Source: Carnegiea gigantea
Lineage: Eukaryota; Streptophyta; Magnoliopsida; Caryophyllales; Cactaceae
Assembly (NCBI GenBank): GCA_029747015.1
Contig: JAKOGI010002204.1
Location: forward strand, 1 to 64,000
Direction: 5' to 3'
Length of the DNA stretch: 64,000 nt
Shown here one piece after another: positions 1-13,200 of the stretch. The notes below the pieces were generated by a model. That model was not told where the DNA came from and did not search any database. It saw only the letters and a list, made by a program, of their open reading frames with translations. Numbering within the stretch: the stretch's first letter is position 1; each line of letters begins with the position of its first letter. Made by a program: the position numbers and the translations under genes.

Positions 1-16
1 ATAATTATATATATAT

Positions 17-61
<45 letters not shown>
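1..61. repeat. (TA)n microsatellite
   Basis: Almost uninterrupted TA dinucleotides occupy the left edge. They grade into a purine/pyrimidine alternating stretch (acatac, atacgt, gtgtg) up to about 125. It is a simple repeat, seen directly. Confidence 0.95.
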
Positions 62-65
<4 letters not shown>

Positions 66-1314
66 AGCACACATACATATACATATGCATATACGTATAT
101 ATACGTGCACACATACATATATGTGTGTTCGTATTAATTCTGTATGTGGTGCATGCTTCAATGTAGGTATGATGCTATATACAGACATATGCGCAGTAAT
201 TTTTTCAAAGGGGGGATTGTGTATAGCAAAGTTACTTTGGAATAAATATTGTAACTATGTCTATTATTGATTTTTTTTAATTCATCGCAACATGTAGGCA
301 TATAAATCCATTTATGTTGTCATTAACGATTAACTAATTGAGATTCTTTTGGTAATTATGTAAATCCCTCAAAGTTATGGTGGGCTGATATTTTTAAGGT
401 TGGGATTATTTGTATCGAACAATACCAGATTTAAAATGTTGACACCTCAAAAACCGTAACCAAATAAGAGGAACTACAAATGCGTGGGAAGGAAATAGTT
501 AATTCTTTGCAGGATACACGTTAGCACATTTACAGTAGTAAAGGTTCGATCTTTTTTTTTGTTTTTTTTGAAAAGTGAAGTTTCAACCTTGATTATTCGA
601 ACGGGATTAATTGCATTTTCAAGTGAAGGTAAACTTCAATAAATTTATCATAACTTTTGAAGGACAAACTCGCAAATCTTATATTTTCTTGTCGTTTATC
701 GTGACTCTTATTATCTAAACATGCATTTAATCATTAGGTTGATCGTACTCATTTGGGCCACCTAGGTCATCTTAAAGATTAAACATTGAAAATTAGTCAT
801 TCAAATTGAACTTGCATGATGCTGAGTACATTTAATTTGGTCAATGAATACTTTAGTTAAACTTGAAATTGAAATAGCCAAAGTTCAAATTGCGGCTATT
901 TGAATTCTTCCTATGCAGAACACTACGTATGAGTCAGTTCTCGAGTAATAATTGAACTTCCAGCATCCAAAAAGGAAAACATAGCTTCGATTACCAAAGT
1001 ATCTCATAGAATGGGCCAGTATCAGTTAAGGACTTCAAAAAATCAAACATCATCTGCGAAAGTCGTTGCTCCATCTTATTCACAAAAACATCAAAGATGA
1101 AGCACTTAGCCGTAGACAAGACAAGACTAGTCAGAGGTGACAAGGACACTAACTACTAAAAATGCTCTTTGCTGATCGGTGAAAACAGCTCCAAAATCTT
1201 GAATGCAACAAAATGATTACACAAATGGCATTTCACATTAATTTACCGATATGATTTGCAGCTTATGTCCGCATCCATTACACAAATTTTACACCACAAA
1301 CAAGAAACCCCCCA
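62..1314. other. 3' flank of the APC6 gene, no gene seen
   Basis: AT-rich sequence beyond the stop codon of the minus-strand gene. It must include the 3' UTR, but I see no canonical AATAAA on the minus strand close to the stop, so the polyadenylation site cannot be placed. No convincing open frame or transposon was recognised here. Confidence 0.6.
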
Positions 1315-1422
1315 CTAGGATAATAATCCTGGCATCGAGTCTGTACCACACCGGCTCTCCCCTGCAAGAGCCATTGTTAACATCTCTGTGCAGAACTGAT
1401 CATCAGGTTTCAGCCATAGGGC
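1315..1422 (-). CDS. APC6: APC6 exon 16 (last coding exon)
   Basis: Encodes 35 residues beginning [15 protein letters not shown], then TAG at 1315-1317. The acceptor reads GGACAG. It completes the last TPR helix and a short polar tail ending SMPGLLS. Confidence 0.93.
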   Translation of the reverse strand, partial: ALWLKPDDQFCTEMLTMALAGESRCGTDSMPGLLS

Positions 1423-3790
1423 CTGTCCAGAAATTAATAAGTCACTATAATTGGAACTGACGGAGACAAAGCCATCTGGAAACCAACTAACAAGGGGGGA
1501 AAAACCCATTAAAATATACATGCTGAAATTAATGTACCTTGTGATAGTTTCCAATCGCAGCGCTATAAAGTCCCTGCATCAAACATTGAAAAGAACATAT
1601 CATGAACGATGGAAAGTTGATACCATCAACAGTAGTTAACTTGTAGGGAGCCAGGCCCGCAAGTACCTGTAAATGGTAAGTGTATGCAAGACCTGCATAA
1701 GTGCTTAAGCACCTGGTTGATAACGTAAGTGCTTTCTCATAGTATGTGATTGCCTCACGGAACATCCTGAAACACAGTGGGTTACTAATACCATAAGACC
1801 ATCCTTGCATACCATAACACCATAAATTACAGCATAATTAAATGAACACACTTAAAGGGACGGTAAAATGAGTCCAATGCAACAAATTGTAAATTAATAT
1901 CCTTATTTGGAAATATTAATTGATATGTTTATTACGATGCAACATAATGTGCAGACCTGTAGCACATTTGTCAATCATTCACTTATCCACGTTGGTAAAC
2001 TACAGAATACTGGGGCAAACAAAAGGAGCTGAGTGTCAAACATGTTAACAAGGTTGTAAAGAAGTTAAGTGGCAGGGTGCAATGTAATGTACTGAACGGT
2101 GGCATGCACCCCCTCAAACCCGCCTTCTGTTGAAGGGCAGCAGACAGGATCTCCTACACGATTGATTTAGCTCTTAGGCTCTCAGCCTATCAATGCAGGT
2201 AACCCAAGAAATCCTGGGGCAAGCAAATTCAAAGTTTAAGCAAACCACTTTTAAGAATCATTCGCTTCAACCACCCCAACCTAAAGTCCAACAAAACAAA
2301 GTCGATGTATTAAGCTCAGAGAAAATTATCTTGTCATTCTTTTCAACAAGCAGAAGCCCAAACATATTGGGCTGAAGAATCATAGTGCTCAATAAAACGG
2401 TGGGTGCTAAAGAATCATAGTCCCCAATAATGCCCTACCTCTAAAAGATCAATTAAGGTGCATGCCTCATGGAGTTTCTTCACCTTGGGGCATATGAGGC
2501 AATGAGGGGTAGGGCCGCATGATAGAACTAAGCACCTTCAGTATGTAACTTTTTGTGGAATATCCCTTGAATGTGATGGCCTTTGGTTGGATCACGGTTT
2601 TTAGTAGAATCGAATATCAGGCATTGTCCATGTATATGCTTAGAAACAAAGGAAACTTGGTTGCAGTTGTTCCCTCATTGTGAAATTAAGCAAGTGTTTG
2701 TCAAGGAGATTGCTCAGAGTCACAAGATGAGTTTTAGTTCTGTCTAGACTCCAACCGTGATTGTTGATCCAACCGTGATTGTTGATCTTCATTCTCTGAG
2801 TTTTCAACCAATAGGAGTGAGCTCAGGGAAATGTAGCATAATCTCTCATCATCAATGATGAATCATTTGGTGTATTAGCACAGACGTGTACACTCAGATA
2901 TCTTGGAGATGTCTTCATGAGTTGATTTTCACAGGATCAAGTAATCTCACACAAGTTTCCCATGAGTTCAAACAAGGGCATCAACACGATCTCCCTAAAG
3001 GAGACTGAATGTTAACCCCTTACTCTAAGATCAAGGCCATTCAAGGGCATCTCGTCCTCATTAGCAGTATTTTTTCTTTATTTAACATTAACAAAATTCT
3101 TCTCATCTCAAAATTACAGTTGTCAACATTTACTCATCAAGCATGGTTTGGAGTGCAAAATAATCCACCAGAACAGGCAACCCAAAGGCCTAAAAAGAGA
3201 AAACTAGATGCAAGACTTCTAAAATTTTCAGACAGCACAAGCTTACTGCTTCAATTATGCAAGGACACGGAACTAATACAGTTCTATCCCCACGCTGGAT
3301 ACACATCATACATGAACATGGATTGGGCCCCAACAGAACAAATACTGAAGAAAACCATACGGAAATGCAAGATAATCACATTCTACTATGAATATGTAGC
3401 CAGACAAGTGAAGCTTAATAACCATGCATTTCAAAATAAACTTTGTAAGCAAGGAACATACTTTAGTTTCCTATATGTATGCGCAAGATTGACTATAGTG
3501 GATTCCCACATTTCATTTATAGAAGTTGGAATAGTCACCAATGTCTTCTCAAACCATTGAACTGCTTTTTGGTACCTGAAATTGCACCATAGACAATTTC
3601 AGACAAATGACTTTGTCAGGCGTAAGAAACCAGATATATTGTAGTTGTGTTTCCCTCTCCTGTAACTCGAGTATGACGAAGTAGAAGATGAAAACTGGCT
3701 CACATGGCAAACTGGAGGATTTAGACCACATTTTCATCAGCTCATACGCCTCACTTTGAAGGAGGAGTGGGCACAACACGTGCACACGAA

Positions 3791-3827
<37 letters not shown>

Positions 3828-4168
3828 CACAATTGGAGCTTTCCAGCGAAAACCTTTTTAAGAGTGGTATCATTTTTATTGGACTGTAATTCAGGTTCAT
3901 TGTATCATAAGATATTTTGCGGTATTTGCATATTGGTAGGATCACAGAAATTACAAAATGTTTCATAAGATACAAGATAATAATCCGGAAAGTAGTACTT
4001 TATCAGAATGCATGACTGGAATTTGACTTTGTCCTATATGCTTTTCTCCTTATCCAAGCATGGTAATTAGGTTAAATAATTGCCCGTAGAAAGCTGCTGC
4101 AACTTCATTATTAGACAGAGATTGGATCACTTAAATTGAGTCCAATTGCGCGTAGATTTTCTATTCTA

Positions 4169-4206
<38 letters not shown>

Positions 4207-7200
4207 ACACACACACACACCCCCCCTTTAGTTTAAAAAAGCGTGAGGCGCATCGAGGCGCAAAGGGTCCCAAGGCACGAGGCGAGAGCCTCGAGGCGAA
4301 GGCGCGCGCCTCAAGGACGCAGGGCGCACTTTTCTAAAAAATTGCAGAAAATTTATTCAAAGAATATAACATGCCTAAATAAGTTACAGACTTGCATTAA
4401 TACAATGAGCAGATTGCATTACAACTGTTATAAAGCCTAGAATGGTTGCAAAACGGCATAGAATACGATAAAACAACATTATAATTCACTTAAATAAAAA
4501 TTCAAAATGTTAAAAATTGAGAATTTTTTTGAAATTTACCAAGATTGACAAGCATGCTCATAATATACATAAAGATTAAAAATGCCTCCTACACTGTTTT
4601 GTAAAAAACAAAAAAAGAAATATTGTACTAGCTCACTCACCTAATAAAAAACACCACAAAGAAAAAGAAAAAGAAAACAGTAAATATTTTACTTATATAT
4701 AATCACAGAGGAGAGAGAGAGAAGACTAAAGAGCAGCCCATCTAGCAGTACCCACATTAAGCCACAATACAAGCCTCAAATCAAAGAGAAATTGGAATTT
4801 CGAAAAATTAGGGTTTTCGAGGGCTGAATTTGAAGCAATTGGAAGCAATTTGATGGGGCTTCTACTCGAAATTAGTCAATCATCACGTGCATAAGTTCTA
4901 ATTCGAAGAAATTTTGGCATTGGATGACTAATTTCTCAGAACTTTCTCTCTACCCCCCGTGAAGTGCTATTAGGCGAGGAAAGTGTCATGCCTTCGCCTT
5001 GGCTAAGGGGCGTACGAGGCGCGCGCCTCCGTGCGCCTTCGAATTTCGCTGCGCTTGGGGTCACCTGAGGCGCCGGCCTGGTCGCCTCTCGCCTAGGCGC
5101 GCCTCAAGTGCGCTTTTTTAAACTAAGACACACACACAAAAGAATAGTGGCAATCTGTACTAAAACTCCAACCACTTCACATCAGCCATTCAAAATGTGG
5201 TTTCAATCACGATTGCAGTTTCTATTGCGGCACGAAAAAATGGCTGATGTAATAACTAATAAATAATGTTTTATTTTTTATATGTACAGTCACAAGAGTA
5301 TACAGCCATCTACTCCCGGGTGTATATAAGACTTTGCCCCATGTACCCTCTTTCTCTTAATCCAATGGAAACCTAGCCAATTAATTACAACAGAACCCAT
5401 TATTGATGGGCAAGAGTGTGATGAAACCAGGCATTTCCCGAGTCCCGACACTAAGCAACCCTTTTAATGGTTGGATTATTCCAAAAATTAGGAGATCGAA
5501 GGATGGGTGAATAGAAGAAATGGTAGTACGACGTCAAGAAAAAGGTCAAACAGTGACGAAGATGCGACAAATAGGGTAGTTGGAGAACAGCGAGCATAAT
5601 GGTAGCTTCACCTTAGAGCGCCGTTACCTCTGGTCAAATTGAATGCACTAAGGCTTGGTGAGACTAGGTTTGGGCATAGAGATGAGTGAGGACAAGGAGA
5701 GAGAGGGAAGTGGAGAAAGTAGTTGTGGGCCACAGCTGCCACATGGAACCTGGCAACGATCCTGTGGGCTGTTATATTCTCGACTAGTTGGATTGTTGAA
5801 GGATTTTAAAGTCATATTTTCATTTTATGTGGAAGTTTTTTAGACGTAAACAATGTTACTTTTCTTAATGTCGTTGAACTTATATTGATTGAAAAGGACT
5901 ATTATCCACAACCTTCCCATCAAATACGTTCAAGTTTCGCCATCCAAAATAAGCTGACGAGAAGCAAACAAAGAATACTTGAAAAGTCAGCTCATGGAAT
6001 AATTTTGTTTTCATGTTTGCTTAACCCTTACAACTTGATTTTCAGTCTATGGCAAGAAAATGACCATCGCCACAATTAAGTTCCCCTCCAATCACGAAGT
6101 GGTCATGTGGGTTTCTAGCTTTTATGGATTCGGGGACTAAGGTACCAACTTCAGGATAATCTGCAAAACAAAAGGTGAGCAGGGAGGCAAAATGCATAAT
6201 AGAAGGCTACATCCCAACAAATATCTATCGCTGATTACTTGCAATAAACCAATGCTTCTTAAGTCAACTAATATGAGAATTTAGTGGAATCCAGCACAAA
6301 GGAACAGATTTCAAAGGGAGAAGTTTCAATGGTTATTTGATTGTGACAGTACCCGAAAAGCTGCATAAAACTCCTTGGAATGGGCTCAGGCGACCACCAA
6401 GAATAGGTGATGTGGAAGATGAGAATGGAAAGATCAGGCAGTATTCTCATGTCCAAGAAGATGTTTTGACACATACAAAATTTATTTCCATAATTATTTT
6501 ATAGCACCTCTCAGATCAGCCAAAATTAGGGGATTTTATAAGGAATATATTTTTCCACCTTTCCTAATTTTATTCCATATCTTTTAGCTTCCTAAAATTC
6601 ATAAAATTTTTATCTCTTTTGACAACTTGATGTATGAAAGCGTCCATATACTCTTAAGACTATGATCAATTGAATTTAATTGAATCAAACAAGTCTACTA
6701 CTCCTTTGTGTGAGAATACATTTGTCCGGTTTGAGGTCAGCTACCAGATGAGCCCTCTAATGATTGCTGTGTAGGCGTCCTAAACCTATACACTAGACAG
6801 CGGAGAATTTGTCTACAAGCATTCCACATGAATAAGGTGACCCAACAATGACCAACAAAATACCTAAAGGCAGACCTATAATTTACAAATTAACCAACTT
6901 CACTCAGTAAGGGTACATTTAGTTGTGGGGAAAATGATTTTTAAGGAAATTGTTTCCTGATTTTCAGTTTGGTTAAGCAAGGGGCCAAAATTCATTTTCA
7001 AGGAAAATTATTTTCCCTACACCCCTTGTAGAAAAATCATTTTCATTTGAGAAGGTGGGTGATTTTCCTTTTCCTATCAGCTTTAATTTCTGTTATTCCC
7101 TTTTCTACATCTTCTCCAATGGCCCGATAAGCTCTCTATATCCTCCCAAGTCTCCATCAGCTATTTGCTCTCCCTCTTCAATCGCTCAATTGGCTACTTT

Positions 7201-10200
7201 CGCTCTAGCCTTAATTGCCTACTTTCCTACTCTCTCTCTTTCTTCTCCAATGGCCCAATGTCCCAATAATTACCTACTTTCTCTGTTATATCAAGCCTTA
7301 ATTTTTCACTTCTGTATCCTTTAAATTTTGATGTCCTAATTAACGACATCCACCCCCCCTCTTCTCCCCCTTTCCCCTCTATTTGTTCTCGAAACCCCCC
7401 CCCGGTTTCACGAGACAATGCGCACCTTCCCTCTACCTTTATCCTTCTTAAATTAAAAGGTTTCTATTTTTTGGGGGAAAAAAGGCCAAGAGACTATACA
7501 TGGTATCCCATAATCATTTTACCTTGCACCGAACAATCATAAATTTGACATAAAAAACAGTTTCCATGCAAAAACGTCTTCTCTTGCAATTTCCCTCCAA
7601 GCAAATGCACCCTATGCATAATATATTTTTCATACATAGGAAATATGCTTACGACAAAATCTCCAGTGGAGCCAGTATCAAGTTGAGCTGAAGACAGCTC
7701 ACCAGTTGTATCTGGACGATCCCTCAGTTCATTAATGAGAAAGCTGAAAACTGCTTTAACGATTCAAATGGAAGCACATTGGCTAATGAAGATGGTTTCA
7801 ATCCCTGGTCTGACACAATGCCCAAGGATTTCAGTTTTTACTGATTAAGCTAGCAGATATCATCAACAATTGCCAGATTAGCCTTCTGATTTAGCAGCTG
7901 AAACTGGAGGAAATAGAAGAGGGGGATGAGGGGGCGGGGGGGAAGGATACTTACTCCTTCATGTGATAAGCAACAACTCCAAGTTCATTATATACATGAG
8001 GATCAGAAGGACAAATTGCTTTTGCCTGCATGAAAAACTGCAGAAAACCTCAAAATCAGTTTCACATCTACAGCAATAAATGAGGGAAGTTCACTCACAA
8101 TAAAGTTCACCTAAAGAAAGGATGAATGTGGCTTTCACTTAGAATTCCTAAGCAATATCGACCCTACGGAGGAAGGATGAATTGAACACTATGTTGGCAA
8201 CCATACATAGAGATATGACTATCATAGAGGCATATAAATGTTGCTCATGTAATACCTGCCCAAATAGAGGGAACGTTCCATAAAACAAAATTTTTAAACA
8301 GGTATATTCCAGTTTTCTTTATTCAGGCCATCATCGCACAACTGAATGAACAACAGCGGAATTGTTTTCCCTGCATTGCTAATTGGAAAATTGTTGAGGT
8401 TGTGTAATTGATACCTGGACCATTGCACACTGCAGTCATGAAGCATACTGACCCTCCTTAGGCCAGTGAACAAACCAAGGTTATGAATCACATTATCATT
8501 ACAAAGGTTTGCAGAAGAACGGGGAAAGAATACAAAGGTCCACTCACTCAAGAGAGAAAGGAACGGCTGACGCGGTGGCTGCCGCCGGCTTCACCAGCCG
8601 TCAATCGCTGCCCTTCGGCGAGTCGCCGTCGCCGTCAGCGACAGATCTGTGAGAGAGAGAGAGAGAGAGAGAGGATAGCTGTTCAGTCACCAGCCATCAT
8701 TGTCTTGGGTTTCAGTTGCGGTCATTAGAGGTTAACCTGAGACCCGCTGGGTCTTAGGTCTTTGGGAGCCGCCGAAGTCCCTGCATTGGCCGCCGTTTGC
8801 TCTTGCAAGTTGGGTTTTCACGTCATCAGGTGAGTTTTTCTCAGATCTAACTCCGGGGGGTGGGTTTTCTCCTCTGCTGACGTGAGGGATAGGCTGGTCA
8901 GCGGTTTCTGTCCCCGCCAGCGACTTTTCCGGCGACCAGAATCTCGCCAGAGCACTCTTTCAGATTCCCTATTACGAGGGAAGCCCGGTAGTGGTGTTGA
9001 TCTTGTCGTTTTCAACTCCAGTGAGCCATTTTGCCCTTGGGTTGGTGTCTTGCTCTTTCATTTTCTTTCGTTCTTGCTGGGTAATCGACTATTGAGCTGG
9101 TAGTAGCCAGTATTATGAGGGGGGATGCAAGAAATTTGTGGCTCTTGAAAGCAAGTTGTTTGATCTCAGTGTCGTTGGAAACAAAGAGGGCATATTGAAA
9201 ATCTCAGAGAATGGGAGGGGAAGCAGATTCTCCATTTTTTTGCTTGAGCTAGTTGCTTTGTGGTTGGTGAAAGCTTGGGGTAGGTTTAGGAAGTCTAAAT
9301 CAGCTTCTTGGTGTAATCAAATGAGGCTTCATTCCAGGATTTATATGTTGGAATTTAAGAGTAATCTTGTTGGGAAATTCTTGTCGCTTTCGGTAATCAA
9401 AGAAGGTAATAGAACTTTTGTTATTTTCCCAACCGGTTGGAATGATCAGGGCTGGGTTAAAAGCTTTGATTCAGTAGCTGAAGATTGTGGGTTAGTCTCT
9501 CCTCGAGCCAGTTTTGCATCTAAAAGGGTGCCATTCGCAAGCTTTGAAGTCTAAGAGCTTTGGGGTGGACCCAACTCCCCCGCCACCACCCCCATGTTGC
9601 CCTCAATGTGGTTTCGTTGGAGCATGCTTTCTCCGCTCCTATGCTGGTGTTTTGTCATCTCCGTCTTTGACTACTGACTTGGGAATAAGATCTCTAGTGG
9701 AACCATCCTTATCTCTAGCAGTTCATGGGAATGGTGAGCCTCCTGAGTTACGTAGGAGGAATGACGAGTATCTTAGGCATGTTTATAGACGTCAACCAAA
9801 TCAAGTCTATGTACGTAGGAGCTCTATGGGTTTAACCTCAAAGGAAACTAATAGACACACGACTAGCAATGTGGAGGTAGCAGGAGCTGTAGCAAAAGGA
9901 GTCCCTGATGCCTCTCTTGCTTTGTTAGTTCCTACTTGAAGTTCCTCCTTAGTTGATGAGGTGGCATTATTTGATCCAGCAAGGCTGGAAGCTGATATTG
10001 CTAGTCAGCTTTATATTGGCACAACCAGTTCTCCAGTGAGGGATTATTATGCTCCTCCATTAGTAAAGGATGAGTTGGTGAGGAGTGTGTCTTCTACTTC
10101 TTCGGCCTATGCATCATCTTCTCCCCTTTTGGTGTCAACTCATACACCTACGGCTTCTTATTCTTGGCTCAATGATATGATTGAACAACCTATTGCCTTG

Positions 10201-13200
10201 GTGGTTAATCCTCCTCCTCTCTTCTCTATGGAAAATCACTTCTCTCATTCTGTAGATTTGGGTCTCGGTGTATTTGATGGTGTTCCTTACGACTTACCTA
10301 GAGAAGTGGTTTGGGATGCAGTTGCTATGAGTTTAGGATCTCGAAGTAGTGCATCCTTTTCAGGGATGGTTAACAACAGTTGTGAGCATCCCATGCATGA
10401 GTGGCCATTAGTCTCCTCTTCTCAAGGGGAATTCTCGATTACTTGCATATTTCAAATGGTAGAGGGTGGCTTGACATGGGCTTTTTCCGAGGTTTATGGT
10501 CCTCAAGCTACACTTGATAAATTGAGGTTTTGGGAGCAGCTTCGACAAATTAGAGATAGATGGCCTGGCCCATGGTCTATTGGGGGAGATTTCAATGAAA
10601 TTTTATATCCTCCAGAAAGGAGCTCGGGATTATGCCCAATGAATACTATGTTGGAGTTTCATGACTTCATCAATTATGCTACCTTAGTGGATCTTCCTTT
10701 GCGTGGGGGTGATTTTACGTGGTCCAGGAGTGGTGGGGAAGCTGTTTGCTCGAGGTTGGACCGCCTCACTTCAGATTAGATTGCCAAGGCCTTTCTCAGA
10801 TCATTTCCCAATAACTCTAGAGTGGGCCAAGCTGGGGAGGGGGAAAGTTCCTTTCAAATTCGAGAACATGTGGCTCAAAGTTCGAGGGGATCTCTAACCT
10901 TATTAAAAAATGGTGGGAGGAGGTGGAAGTTGAAGCCTTTGCTAGTTTTGTACTTACGAGGAAGCTTAAGTTTGTTAAAGAGGAGTTGAAGAAATGGAAC
11001 AAAGAAGTCTTCGAGGACATTAAGTTAAGGAAATACAACCTGTTGGATTCTGCTAATGCGCTTGATGTGAAAGAAGAATCTGATGGTCTCAGCAATGATG
11101 AAATCGACCAAAGGAGGGAGGCAAGAGAGGAGTTGGCAAGGGTTTTGCAGATGGAAGAAATTTCTTGGAGGCAAAAGTGGCTTAGAGAGGGTGATCGCAC
11201 CACAAAGTTCTTCCATAGAACGGCCAATCTGCGCAAGAAGTTCAGCTTCATGTTAGGGGTGGAGATTGAGGGGAACCGTTATGAAACGATTGAAAGTATG
11301 AAAAACTCTATACATAGCTTCTACAAGAAGCTGTTTTCTGATACTGAACCCTGGAGGTCGAAAGTGGATGGCTTATCTCTGCCCTCTTTATCCACCTCTG
11401 CCAGGGGAGTTCTTGAGATGCAATTTGATGAAGAAGAAGTCATTAGAGCTCTACATGATTATTGTGGGGATAAGGCGCCTGGCCTAAATGGAATGACTAT
11501 GGCTTTTCTTCAAGCAAATTGGGATACGGTGCGAGGGGATGTGTTGACTATGTTCTCGGAGTTTTACACTAATGGGAAATTTGTGGCTAGCCTTAATGCT
11601 ACTTTTATAGGGCTCATTCCAAAGAGAGCTGATGCACAAAATATCAAGGATTATCGCCCAATTAGTTTGATTGGGTGTATTTATAAGTTGCTTGCAAAGG
11701 TGTTAGCTCATACGTTGAGATGTGTCACTGGGGGTCTCATTTCTGAGAATCAGAACGCCTTTGTGGGGGCAACCAGATTTTGGATGCAGTGCTCATTGCA
11801 AATGAGCTTATTGACTCCAGGACCAAGTCAGGTAAGACGGGGGTTATTTGTAAACTTGACATCGAGAAGGCTTATGACCATGTCAATTAGGATCTTCTTA
11901 TTTACGTGATGAGAAGAATGGGGTATGGATTGCTTGGATTCGCCATTGTATTTCTTCTGCTTCTTTAGCAGTGCCAGTTAATGGCTCCCCTTCTCAATTC
12001 TTTTCTACTTCTAGAGGGTTGCGCCATGGTGACACTATCTCCCCTATTCTATTCTTATTGATAATGGAAGTTTTCACAAGGACAGGTTAATTCGGCTGCT
12101 ACAGCAGGGCTTATTTCTGATTTCACTGTAGGCCGGTTGAATGAATCTGCCACTGATGTCTCCCACCTACTCTTTGCTAATGATACGATTATCTTTTGTG
12201 ATAATGATTGCGAGCATATAGTGAACTTGCGTGGCATTCTTATTTGGTTTGAGGTGGTGTCTGGGCTAAGAGTCAATTTGTCGAAGAGCTGTATCTTATC
12301 AGTTGGGCAAGTGGACAACATTCAATTGCTTGCAAGAATTCTAGGATGCTCTATTGATTCTTTCCCAATATCCTATCTTGGTCTCCTTCTTGGTGCAAAA
12401 TTTAAGAATAAATCCATTTGACAACATGTGGCCGAGCGTTTTGAGAGAAGACTATCTAGGTGGAAATCAAAATATCTTTTCAAAGGGGGGAGACTGACAC
12501 TTATTAAAAGTGTTTTATTAAGCATTCCAACTTACTTTCTCTCACTCTTCCCTTTACCGGTCTCAGTGGCCAATAAGATGGAAGCTATTCAGATAAAATT
12601 CCTTTGGGGGTCTTTTGGTAGTGACTTTAAATTTCATCTTGTTAGATGGAATATTATCAAGAATCCTATACCTGAAGGGGAATTAGGTGTTAGAGATCTT
12701 AGACTCTTCACTGAAGCATTGCTAGGTAAGTGGTTGTGGAGATACATGAATGAAAAGGATAGCCTATGGAGAAGGGTGATTAGGAGTAAATATGGGGATA
12801 ATGGTCTTGGATGGTATCCCTCTAAACCAAGTGGTGCTTATGGGCAAAGTTTGTGGAGATTCATTCATAAAGGATGGGGAAGATTTTTTCATCATTTTTC
12901 CGTCAAGGCGGATGTTGGTTTTTCTATTTTGTTTTGGCACGATCGTTGGTGCACGGAGGGCCATCTACCAGACACCTTCCCCTCTCTTTATGTGCTTGCG
13001 GTGAATAGAGATGCTACTATTGTACATTATTGCCAACATGGGCCTGGCACTATTATGTGGTCTCCAGTTTTCATTCGTGATGCTTTGGGTGATGACACTA
13101 TCCTTACCACCTTTCTCAGTAAGTTGAGTGAGTTTTCACCCTCGGACTCACTTGATGTGGTTACTTGGGATCTCAACTCTAAAGGATTTTTCACTGTCAA

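Larger units (their letters stand above)
3576..7954 (-). other. APC6 intron 12 (4379 bp)
   Basis: Holds GA, TC and CA microsatellites, a non-autonomous hAT element (4226-5127) and a second TIR element (6911-7612). The sequence at 5130-6910 has no recognisable gene. Confidence 0.75.

Noticed and set aside
2101..2480. Possible gene fragment around 2193-2375
   Set aside because: Short open frame without domain; ordinary intron sequence is the simpler reading.
3009..3560. 183-codon plus-strand frame
   Set aside because: Its end overlaps APC6 exon 13 in antisense and no domain is recognisable; the exon on the other strand explains the conservation.
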